A stretch of DNA of 10,162 bases from PMNU01 sp035479375 (GCA_035479375.1 DATIIT010000018.1:1-10162), one strand, 5' to 3'; counted from the stretch's first letter, positions 1-5,091 are shown. The notes: generated from the letters alone by a model not told the origin. A program made the numbers and translations.

Positions 1-710
1 TTGGCGGCGAAGACCACCTAGTGCGCGTTGACCTGAACGAATATTCCGGCGAGGGCGACGTGCAGCGCCTCATCGCCGAAGCCTCGCAGGACCAACACAG
101 CCTGACCGCGCAAATTGCCCGCAACCCCTTCAGTGTGGTACTGCTGGACGAGATCGAAAAGGCGCACCCCAACGTCTTAAACGTCCTGCTGCAGATGCTC
201 GACGAAGGCATTCTGCGCGACATTAACAACCGCGAGGTGTCTTTCCGGGACGCAGTCATCATCGCCACCAGCAACGCCGGCGCCGACAAAATCCGCGCCC
301 ATATTGAGGCCGGCCAGCAGCTGGAACAGTTTGAGCAGCAGTTCACCGATGAGCTGATAAATGCCGGCGTATTCCGCCCAGAGTTTTTGAACCGTTTCGA
401 CGAAATCGTGTTGTTCCGCCCGCTGAAGCCAGAGGAGCTGCTGCAGGTCATCGACCTAATTTTGCAGGGCGTGAACCGCACCATGGCCACCCAGAAAGTA
501 TCTGTTGTGGTGGACCAAGACGCCAAGCAAGCCCTGGTGCAGGCTGGGTATGACCCGCGCCTAGGCGCCCGTCCAATGCGCCGCGTGGTGCAGCGCGCTG
601 TGGAAAATATTGTGGCCAACCAGATGCTGGCGGGGCAGGCGGCGGCTGGTTCGGAGATCCATATTACGCTGCAAGATGTGCAGGGGATGCTGCAGCGCGG
701 CAACTCGTAG
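1..710 (+). CDS. ClpB/ClpC-class AAA+ ATPase, C-terminal part (5' end outside window)
   Basis: This is the second AAA+ module (D2) and C-terminal domain of a Hsp100/Clp unfoldase; the reading frame is open from the first base, so the start lies upstream. Visible are the strand before the pore region (VRVDLNEYSGEGD), Walker B VVLLDEIEKAHP (about nt 135-170), sensor 1 ATSN (about 264-275), the arginine-finger segment FRPEFLNRFDEIVLF (Arg codon about 393), and sensor 2 in DPRLGARPMRR (about 555-590). Known Clp D2 rings have a GYVG-type pore loop between the EY strand and Walker B. Here that stretch is short (RLIAEASQDQHSLTAQIARNPF) and has no GYVG. No IGF/LGF-type ClpP-docking loop is evident between sensor 1 and the Arg finger either. 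The family is clear; whether the protein feeds a protease or acts as a disaggregase is not. The gene ends at TAG, about 50 bp before a large hairpin terminator. Confidence 0.9.
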   Translation, partial: GGEDHLVRVDLNEYSGEGDVQRLIAEASQDQHSLTAQIARNPFSVVLLDEIEKAHPNVLNVLLQMLDEGILRDINNREVSFRDAVIIATSNAGADKIRAHIEAGQQLEQFEQQFTDELINAGVFRPEFLNRFDEIVLFRPLKPEELLQVIDLILQGVNRTMATQKVSVVVDQDAKQALVQAGYDPRLGARPMRRVVQRAVENIVANQMLAGQAAAGSEIHITLQDVQGMLQRGNS

Positions 711-761
711 GTTGTTTCTCTGTGCCCTCACTGCAGCTACTACTGCGACGCCCCTCCTTCA

Positions 762-827
762 GCACCTAAAAAAGTTTTCCTTCTTCGGGCGGGGCTGCGC
801 CCTCATACGGAAACCTTTTTTAGGTGC
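762..827 (+). terminator. Long hairpin terminator of the Clp gene with structured apical loop
   Basis: A 19-bp stem (762-780 with 809-827, one mismatch) begins GCACCTAAAAAA and ends TTTTTTAGGTGC. This puts a T6 run in the 3' strand and works for both directions. The 28-nt loop is not random: it contains GGGCG and CGCCC, which can pair as an inner 5-bp hairpin with loop GGGCTG. It lies about 50 bp after the Clp stop codon. The same loop recurs, inverted, at 937-966. Confidence 0.8.
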
Positions 828-919
828 GCGGCCACCGCAAATAGGGAGAAGGTCGTTCCCCTTAGCTTGCCCTGGGTAAACTAAGGCGCGCAGTTTTCTC
901 CAGACCACAGGTGGCCGCG

Positions 920-983
920 CAACAAAAAACCGTTCCTGTATGAGGGCGCAGTCCCGCCCGAAGAAAGGAACGGTTTTTTGTTG
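920..983 (-). terminator. Hairpin terminator of the P-type ATPase gene
   Basis: A perfect 17-bp stem (920-936 with 967-983) carries A6/T6 runs and encloses a 30-nt loop. Read on the minus strand, the loop holds TTCTTCGGGCGGG, then A, then CTGCGCCCTCATAC. It matches the loop of the Clp-side terminator in the same orientation relative to transcription. It lies about 45 bp beyond the stop codon of the ATPase gene. Confidence 0.8.
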
Positions 984-1027
984 CCGAAGTGAGGGCTGTA
1001 TGAGCGCCCAGGATGCCGAAGCCGGTG

Positions 1028-2854
1028 TTAGCCTTTGTGCGCGCGCAGGGCGTTGAAAATGACCACTACATCCACCAATTCCTGGACAACGGCGCCATAA
1101 ATCGGCATGAATTTGCCGCTGGCAAAAATGAACATCAGGCCAACACTCAGGCCGATGCCCACTAGCACGCTCTGCTTGGCGATGGCAAAGGTGCGGTGAG
1201 CGATTGCTACGCTGTGCGCCACGCGGGCGAGGTCGTCTTGCATAATGACCACGTCGGCCGATTCGCTGGCCGCGGCGGCACCGCGGGCGCCCAGCGCAAT
1301 GCCGACGTCGCTGGCGGTGAGCACCGGCGCGTCGTTGACGCCGTCGCCCACAAACGCCACCGGCCGCTGTTTTATGCCCTCGATGGCGCGGATTTTATCC
1401 CCTGGCAGCGCCCCGGCTACTACATCGGTAATGCCCAGTTGCTTGGCGATTTTTTGGGCGGTAGCCGGGTGGTCGCCGGTGACCATCAGGAAATGCTGCA
1501 CGCCCTGGGCGCGCAGCCCGGCCAGTGTGCGCTTGCTTTCTTCACGGATTTCGTCGGTGAAGGTGAGCGCCCCGGCCAGGGTGCCGTCCACGGCCACAAA
1601 GGCCGACGTTTGGTGGTAATCGCCCGGCCTAAAGCCCGTGGGCAGCGCCACGCCGCGCTCCTCCAGCAGCCCCAAACGGCCCACAATAATGTCCTCGCCT
1701 TTGGCTGTGGCCGTCAGCCCCTTGCCGGCTACCTCGCGGATTTGTTTCACCTGCACCAGCTTGGCGCGCTCGGCCGCGGCTTTGGCCACAATCGCCGCTG
1801 CTTGGGCGTGGCCAGAGTGTTGTTCCAGGCTGGCGGCCAGGCCCAGCAGCCGCGTGCGCGACATTTGGCCAAAGGTTTGCACCTTTTCCACACGCAGCTC
1901 GCCGCGCGTCAGCGTGCCGGTTTTGTCAAAGGCAAAGGTGCGGGTCTCGGCCAGGCGCTCCAGCGCCGTCCCATTCTTAATAATGATGCCCTCGCGCGCC
2001 GCCCGGCTCATGCCAGAGATGAGTGCAATCGGCACGGCCAACAGCAGCGGGCAGGGCGTGGCCACCACCAACACTTCCAGGAAACGGATAGCATGCCCGC
2101 TGAGCGCCCACGACACGCCGGCAATAACAAACGCCAGCAGCGTAAATGGCACGGCGTAGCGGTCCGCCAGCCGCGTAAACGGCGCCTCGCTGGCACGCGC
2201 CGCCTGCACCAGTTTGATGATTTGCTGGTACTGGCTATCTTCCGCAGCGCGGACGGCGCGGGCCGTCACCGGCCCATCCAGGTTGACCGAGCCGCTCAGC
2301 AGCATGCCACCGTGTTTTTTAACTTGCGGCAGGCTTTCGCCGGTAAGGCTCGACTCGTCAAAGCTGGCCTCACCGGTTTCGATTTCGGCATCGGCGGCCA
2401 CCAGCTCGCCGGCGCGGATAATCAAGACGTCGCCTTTGCGCACCTCAGCAGCCTTAATTTCCACCTCCTTACGGCCGCGCAGCACCCGGGCCCGGCGCGG
2501 GGCGCGGGCTAGCAGCGCGTCCAGCTCGCGCTCGGCGCGGTGGCCGGCGTAATCCTCTAGCGCGCGGCCGCCGGTGAGCATCAAAATAATGACCATCGCC
2601 GCCCACAGCTGGTGCAGTAGCACCGAGCTCAGCACCGCCACGCCCGCCAAAATGTCTACGCCATACTTGCCGGAGCGCAGGTCGCGCCAGATCTCCGCAA
2701 AAAACGGCACGCATTCGGCTAGCGTTATCACCACCAAAAGCACGCTGGCCAGCGCGTGCTGCCCGCCCACTTGCAGCCCCAGCGCCAACAGCACGCCCAA
2801 ACACGCCGCAGTAAACAGATAGTAGTGCCGCGCAGCGCGCAAAAAACGTTTCAT
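1028..2854 (-). CDS. P1B-type (heavy-metal) P-type ATPase
   Basis: Membrane pump of 608 aa that would couple ATP hydrolysis to transition-metal transport. In order: N-terminal membrane hairpins (about residues 12-50 and 66-95), actuator domain with TGES (171-174), membrane segments around 235-280 with the metal-site motif TPCP (266-269), phosphorylation Asp310 in DKTGTLT, an N domain, TGDHPAT (459-465), hinge GDGVND (503-508), and two C-terminal helices. There is no N-terminal HMA or Cys-rich metal-binding domain, so it is a short form. The CPC motif of Cu/Zn/Cd pumps is TPCP here. The usual HP dipeptide of the N domain is HA (349-350), and the HEG-type motif of the last helices appears as QE (591-592). 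The metal therefore cannot be read off. The ATG start has no good Shine-Dalgarno sequence but a TATACT box 7 nt upstream. The gene lies downstream of tRNA-His and its terminator. Confidence 0.93.
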   Translation of the reverse strand: MKRFLRAARHYYLFTAACLGVLLALGLQVGGQHALASVLLVVITLAECVPFFAEIWRDLRSGKYGVDILAGVAVLSSVLLHQLWAAMVIILMLTGGRALEDYAGHRAERELDALLARAPRRARVLRGRKEVEIKAAEVRKGDVLIIRAGELVAADAEIETGEASFDESSLTGESLPQVKKHGGMLLSGSVNLDGPVTARAVRAAEDSQYQQIIKLVQAARASEAPFTRLADRYAVPFTLLAFVIAGVSWALSGHAIRFLEVLVVATPCPLLLAVPIALISGMSRAAREGIIIKNGTALERLAETRTFAFDKTGTLTRGELRVEKVQTFGQMSRTRLLGLAASLEQHSGHAQAAAIVAKAAAERAKLVQVKQIREVAGKGLTATAKGEDIIVGRLGLLEERGVALPTGFRPGDYHQTSAFVAVDGTLAGALTFTDEIREESKRTLAGLRAQGVQHFLMVTGDHPATAQKIAKQLGITDVVAGALPGDKIRAIEGIKQRPVAFVGDGVNDAPVLTASDVGIALGARGAAAASESADVVIMQDDLARVAHSVAIAHRTFAIAKQSVLVGIGLSVGLMFIFASGKFMPIYGAVVQELVDVVVIFNALRAHKG

Positions 2855-2861
2855 CTGTACC

Positions 2862-2867
2862 AGTATA
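2862..2867 (-). promoter_or_regulatory. -10 box TATACT just upstream of ATPase start (leaderless promoter)
   Basis: On the minus strand the sequence reads TATACT, GGTACAG, ATG. A start point 7-8 nt after the box falls on or next to the A of the start codon. No convincing -35 element is seen. It sits just beyond the T run of the tRNA-His terminator. Confidence 0.5.
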
Positions 2868-2868
2868 T

Positions 2869-2895
2869 AAAAAACAGGGCTGCATTGGCAGCCCT
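2869..2895 (-). terminator. Intrinsic terminator of tRNA-His
   Basis: On the minus strand a perfect 8-bp stem, AGGGCTGC/GCAGCCCT (2888-2895 with 2876-2883), has a 4-nt loop (CAAT), then G and six T's. It starts about 14 nt after the tRNA-His CCA end. It separates the tRNA from the ATPase gene. Confidence 0.85.
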
Positions 2896-2908
2896 ATCGG
2901 TGACAATT

Positions 2909-2986
2909 TGGGGCGAACTATGGGTCTCGAACCCACGACCTTCGGGACCACAACCCGACGCTCTAACCAACTGAGCTAAGTTCGCC
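2909..2986 (-). tRNA. tRNA-His (GTG)
   Basis: The acceptor arms GCGAACT/AGTTCGC pair perfectly. The D arm is GCTC/GAGC. The anticodon stem TCGGG/CCCGA encloses loop TTGTGGT, giving anticodon GTG. The T arm contains GGTTCGAGACC. The His identity pair is present: an extra 5' G (G-1, at 2986) opposite discriminator C73 (2912), followed by encoded CCA (2911-2909). An extended -10 box lies upstream and a terminator follows. Confidence 0.95.
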
Positions 2987-3001
2987 ACATGAGACCGGTG
3001 T

Positions 3002-3030
3002 ATTTTAGCATTTTTAAGGGGCAAAATCTA
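3002..3030 (-). promoter_or_regulatory. Promoter of tRNA-His
   Basis: On the minus strand there is an extended -10, TGCTAAAAT (the hexamer TAAAAT is 3007-3002), preceded at 17 bp by TAGATT, which matches the -35 consensus only at 3 of 6 positions. The predicted start is 8-9 nt before the mature 5' end. A 7-bp dyad (3016-3037) overlaps the spacer and -35 region. Confidence 0.5.
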
Positions 3031-3037
3031 GCCCCTT
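3016..3037. repeat. Dyad AAGGGGC-N8-GCCCCTT in divergent promoter region
   Basis: Perfect 7-bp inverted repeat (3016-3022 with 3031-3037). It lies between the divergent promoters of tRNA-His (-) and the small-gene unit (+). There is no T run on its 3' side on either strand, so it does not look like a terminator. It could be a protein-binding operator. Confidence 0.45.
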
Positions 3038-3047
3038 ACGCACATAC

Positions 3048-3076
3048 TTGACGTGTTAACTGCGCAGGAGTAAAAT
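3048..3076 (+). promoter_or_regulatory. Promoter motif TTGACG-N17-TAAAAT
   Basis: -35 TTGACG (3048-3053) and -10 TAAAAT (3071-3076) each match consensus at 5 of 6 positions with the optimal 17-bp spacer. The expected start is about 3083. This conflicts with the Shine-Dalgarno site at 3066-3070 of the leader ORF that begins at 3077, so only one of the two readings can apply to a given transcript. Confidence 0.6.
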
Positions 3077-3139
3077 ATGCGTATCAAAAATGATGGGCTC
3101 CAAAAGCCCCTCTTTTTTATTGAAAGGTGTATATTATGA
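3077..3139 (+). CDS. Possible 20-aa leader peptide ORF
   Basis: ATG at 3077 is preceded by AGGAG (3066-3070) with 6-nt spacing. The frame encodes MRIKNDGLQKPLFFIERCIL and stops at TGA 3137-3139. This stop overlaps the ATG of the next gene as ATGA, the classic layout for translational coupling. A terminator-like hairpin lies inside the ORF. It may be a leader peptide, or a chance ORF if transcription begins at about 3083. It resembles no leader peptide I know. Confidence 0.4.
   Translation: MRIKNDGLQKPLFFIERCIL
3095..3119 (+). terminator. Terminator-like hairpin in the leader of the 85-aa gene
   Basis: GGGCT (3095-3099) pairs with AGCCC (3105-3109) around a 5-nt loop, then C and TCTTTTTTAT. 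It lies downstream of the TTGACG/TAAAAT promoter and upstream of the ATG at 3136. It could be an attenuator for that gene or the end of a very short transcript. Confidence 0.6.
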
Positions 3140-3393
3140 CAATTGCCCCCGAAGCCGCCACGACTAACCCAGAAGCCCCCGTTAGCGCAGAAACCGTTGG
3201 GCGTGACGCCGCAGCCATCGTTGCCGAGGTAGTTAGCATAACAGGCGATACTATTGTGTCAAAAAATACACACGTCGGCTTTGAAGACCCGCTCGAGTGT
3301 TGGGTTGGGCGGCCTGTAGAAGTTACCCCCATCCGCGTTCCGGTTATGGATGACTCGGTAAGCTTCAGTTCTGCCTACTCCGTCCGGCCGTAG
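3136..3393 (+). CDS. Small hypothetical protein, 85 aa
   Basis: I do not recognise this family. The product starts MTIAPEAATTNPEAPVSAE, an Ala/Pro/Thr-rich acidic N-terminus of about 25 residues. A more ordered, Val/Ile-rich stretch follows (about 26-70: GRDAAAIVAEVVSITGD, then GFEDPLECWVGRPVEVTP), with a single Cys. No signal peptide or membrane segment is visible, so it is probably cytoplasmic. ATG at 3136 is chosen because GAAAGG lies about 8 nt upstream and the ATG overlaps the leader ORF stop (ATGA); a GTG at 3127 is also in frame. The EamA-type gene starts 21 bp after its TAG but has its own extended -10. A real gene seems likely because start signals, coupling and a strong promoter coincide. 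Confidence 0.6.
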   Translation: MTIAPEAATTNPEAPVSAETVGRDAAAIVAEVVSITGDTIVSKNTHVGFEDPLECWVGRPVEVTPIRVPVMDDSVSFSSAYSVRP

Positions 3394-3399
3394 CCCGCA

Positions 3400-3408
3400 T
3401 GCTATACT
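3400..3408 (+). promoter_or_regulatory. Extended -10 TGCTATACT at the transporter start (leaderless)
   Basis: TG-C-TATACT ends at 3408 and the ATG of the transporter begins at 3415, so a start 7 nt after the box coincides with the A of ATG. No -35 match and no Shine-Dalgarno sequence are present. The mRNA is predicted to be leaderless. Confidence 0.55.
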
Positions 3409-3414
3409 AGCCGC

Positions 3415-4272
3415 ATGATTGCCGGCGCCCTCCTCTGTGGCCTTATTTCCATGTTCAGCTACGGGCTGGCCAACACCTTCACGCGCCCGATAATCCACCG
3501 GTTGGGCGCGGCGCGTATGCTATGGGTACGCGGCCTGGCGATTGTCGCCCTGCTGGCAGTAGCGGCGCTGCCGGCGTACGCCCATCTTGCCAACTGGAAG
3601 GCGGCGCTTGCGGCCGTGGGGATCGGCGTCTTTGGGTACCTTCCGCCGCTGGCGTTTTCGCACGGCATCAAGCTGAGCCGTATAAGCATCGTCACGCCTA
3701 TTGCCAGCACGGCGCCGCTCATCACGGTTATTTTGTCCACGGTTTTTCTGCACACCAAGCTGCATGGCCTGCAGTGGTGGGGCATCGGGGTGGTGGTACT
3801 TGCCAACGTGCTGGCGTCAGTTAATTTCCGCAGCTTGCGCGATTCCAACATCCTCAAAATGGCCAGCGGTGTGCCATATGCGCTGGTGGCGTCGGTGGGC
3901 TGGGGTGTGGTGGCTTTTTTGCTTGTCTATGCAACGCGCTGGCTGGGGCCGTGGATTGCCTCATTGCTACTGGAGGTGGGCGTGGTGCTGGCGGCGGCCG
4001 TGCACGTCTGGCTGCGCCGCGAGCCATTTGTACCCAAGGAGGCTACGCGCAAGGACGTTATGGTAAACGGCGCGCTGATTGCGCTCGGCACGCTCAGTTT
4101 TACTATTGGCCTGCGTTCGTTTAACGTGGGGCTAGTGGCGACGCTGGGCAACTCTAACGCCGTGGTCTCGATCATCGCGGCCACGCTGTGGCACCACGAG
4201 CACCTTACCCGCGCCGAAAAATATGTAGCCGGGCTAATGGTTTTTGGCGTCGTGCTTGTCTCACTGGCGTAG
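3415..4272 (+). CDS. EamA/DMT-superfamily transporter-like membrane protein
   Basis: A 285-aa, very hydrophobic protein of the length and layout of drug/metabolite transporters: two five-helix EamA repeats (about 1-135 and 148-285). Family-like features are an N-terminal helix with polar YGLANTFTRP, the second-helix pattern MLWVRGLAIVALLAV, the loop HGIKLSRISIVTPIASTAPL (about 83-102), typical of the end of helix 3 and start of helix 4, and the C-terminal LVATLGNSNAVVSIIAATLWHHEHLT (about 239-264), which matches the last pair of helices. The substrate cannot be inferred. The start is ATG 3415, with an extended -10 box ending 6 nt earlier and no Shine-Dalgarno sequence. The last 68 bp overlap the 3' end of the convergent gene at 4205-4822, and no terminator is seen between them. 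Confidence 0.85.
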   Translation: MIAGALLCGLISMFSYGLANTFTRPIIHRLGAARMLWVRGLAIVALLAVAALPAYAHLANWKAALAAVGIGVFGYLPPLAFSHGIKLSRISIVTPIASTAPLITVILSTVFLHTKLHGLQWWGIGVVVLANVLASVNFRSLRDSNILKMASGVPYALVASVGWGVVAFLLVYATRWLGPWIASLLLEVGVVLAAAVHVWLRREPFVPKEATRKDVMVNGALIALGTLSFTIGLRSFNVGLVATLGNSNAVVSIIAATLWHHEHLTRAEKYVAGLMVFGVVLVSLA

Positions 4273-4822
4273 CCGCTGCGCCGTCGGCTTGGCGGTTCCG
4301 CAGGCGCATATCCAGCAGGAACCCGGCCAGCAAGATTGCCGCGGCAGCCACGCCGCCAAATAAGGCGATGTTCAGCGTTTGCTGCTCGCGCTTCTCCACC
4401 TCTTTAAGCGAGCGGCCGCTCACCACGTAGTAGTGCTCGCTGGCCACAGTAACCGTTGCAACGCGGATGTCTGGCTGCGGCTGCCAGGTGAGGGCATTGT
4501 AGTCGCGCCCGTCGGCCGCGGTGAGCACGCCGGGCGGGATCTTGGCGGCTGTTTTGCCGATGAGCGCGTTCCCGGACAGCAAATTGCCGGCTTTATCGTA
4601 CACCATAACAAAGGGCGCGAGGTTGGCGTTAAGCCGTACCACACCAGTGATCAGCTGTGAAGTGGGCACGCCCATCTCCAGCGATGCGGAAACATTCTCG
4701 GCCATCTGGATTTGCGGGTCGTTGGCGCCGCTGCGCAGCACTTGTTGTACCACGCCAAAAATCGTCCCAAAGATAATGAAGAGTAATGCTAACCCGGTGG
4801 CAAACAATGTGTTACGGCGCAT
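4205..4822 (-). CDS. Two-TM protein with extracytoplasmic sensor-like domain, 205 aa
   Basis: The layout is TM1 (about 5-26), an outside domain of about 125 residues, TM2 (about 151-171) and a basic cytoplasmic tail of about 34 residues rich in Arg and Gln. The outside domain has a PAS/Cache-like run: FVMVYDKAGNLLSGN (71-85), IPPGVL, LTWQPQPDIRVATVTV (111-126), YYVVSGRSLKEVEKREQQ (131-148). This matches the general look of membrane-bound sensor domains in which the SLKEVEKRE helix leads into TM2, but no output domain follows. The ATG at 4822 is fixed by AAGGAGG 4 nt upstream; an in-frame extension to 4870 would enter tRNA-Arg. It follows tRNA-Arg by 21 bp with no promoter between. The final 22 codons overlap the transporter gene. 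Function unknown; it may sense a ligand or act as an envelope protein. Confidence 0.75.
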   Translation of the reverse strand: MRRNTLFATGLALLFIIFGTIFGVVQQVLRSGANDPQIQMAENVSASLEMGVPTSQLITGVVRLNANLAPFVMVYDKAGNLLSGNALIGKTAAKIPPGVLTAADGRDYNALTWQPQPDIRVATVTVASEHYYVVSGRSLKEVEKREQQTLNIALFGGVAAAAILLAGFLLDMRLRNRQADGAAATPVRQARRQKPLARLHIFRRG

Positions 4823-4843
4823 ACAACCTCCTTGGTTTAGATG

Positions 4844-4920
4844 TGGTGCCCCGGGGTGGACTCGAACCACCGGCCCAGAGCTTAGAAGTCTCTTGCTCTA
4901 TCCAGCTGAGCTACCGGGGC
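4844..4920 (-). tRNA. tRNA-Arg (TCT)
   Basis: Acceptor GCCCCGG/CCGGGGC, D arm GCTC/GAGC, anticodon loop CTTCTAA giving anticodon TCT (reads AGA), T arm GGTGG/CCACC with TTCGAGT, discriminator A and encoded CCA (4846-4844). The anticodon stem AGAGA/GCTCT has an A-G mismatch at the pair next to the loop (31-39). It is second in a tRNA pair and 21 bp upstream of a protein gene on the same strand. Confidence 0.93.
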
Positions 4921-4943
4921 TTGGCACTAATTGTAGCAGTGTT

Positions 4944-5018
4944 TGGTGCGGGTGGCGGGAATCGAACCCGCGTTACCAGTTTGGAAAACTGGGATAATAG
5001 CCGTTATACGACACCCGC
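4944..5018 (-). tRNA. tRNA-Gly (TCC)
   Basis: Acceptor GCGGGTG/CACCCGC, anticodon stem CCAGT/ACTGG around TTTCCAA with anticodon TCC (reads GGA), T arm GCGGG/CCCGC with TTCGATT, discriminator A and encoded CCA (4946-4944). It is first in the tRNA-Gly/tRNA-Arg pair, separated from tRNA-Arg by 23 bp. Confidence 0.94.
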
Positions 5019-5030
5019 AAAAGCCCCCCT

Positions 5031-5039
5031 ATTATAACA
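5031..5039 (-). promoter_or_regulatory. Extended -10 TGTTATAAT of the tRNA-Gly/tRNA-Arg unit
   Basis: On the minus strand TGTTATAAT has a perfect -10 hexamer plus TG extension and ends 12 bp before the tRNA-Gly 5' end. No good -35 is seen on this strand. The + strand promoter at 5053-5081 diverges from the same short region. Confidence 0.7.
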
Positions 5040-5052
5040 GGTAGGGCATAGA

Positions 5053-5081
5053 TTGACATCCCATGCCTGTTATGTTAATAT
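5053..5081 (+). promoter_or_regulatory. Promoter TTGACA-N17-TAATAT with TG extension
   Basis: A perfect -35 TTGACA (5053-5058), 17-bp spacer and TAATAT (5076-5081) preceded by TGT. A start near 5088 leaves only about 4 nt before ATG 5092, so the message would be nearly leaderless. No Shine-Dalgarno sequence is present. Confidence 0.75.
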
Positions 5082-5091
5082 AAGCACTATT

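Larger units (their letters stand above)
762..983. repeat. ~222-bp imperfect inverted repeat (paired hairpin element) between convergent genes
   Basis: All matching segments share the same centre, near 873. The outer hairpins are 762-827 and 920-983. GCGCGGCCACC (826-836) matches GGTGGCCGCGC (910-920), GGAGAA (845-850) matches TTCTCC (896-901), and CCTTAG (860-865) matches CTAAGG (881-886). The two loops, TTCTTCGGGCGGG then R then CTGCGCCCTCATAC, are reverse complements except for one base. The stems have diverged in sequence but stay self-complementary. The whole resembles two inverted copies of one ~110-bp hairpin-bearing unit, comparable in layout to REP/BIME pairs. It fills nearly the whole gap between the Clp gene (+) and the P-type ATPase gene (-). 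Confidence 0.85.

Noticed and set aside
610..879. 89-codon + strand frame spanning the Clp 3' end and the inverted repeat
   Set aside because: It overlaps the Clp gene out of frame and runs through the terminator hairpin. The product is Arg/Cys-rich without a recognisable pattern.
1196..2512. Long 438-codon open frame on the + strand opposite the P-type ATPase gene
   Set aside because: The minus strand encodes a full set of P-type ATPase motifs. The + frame is low-complexity in Arg/Gly/Ala/His and has no domain or start signal, as expected for an antisense shadow in GC-rich DNA.
4823..4870. N-terminal extension of the two-TM protein (start at 4870)
   Set aside because: It would lie inside tRNA-Arg, while a strong AAGGAGG directly precedes ATG 4822, after which TM1 begins.
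5053..5091. Upstream TTG start for the 5092 gene
   Set aside because: The TTG is the first three bases of a perfect TTGACA -35 box of the same gene's promoter, so it would not be in the mRNA.
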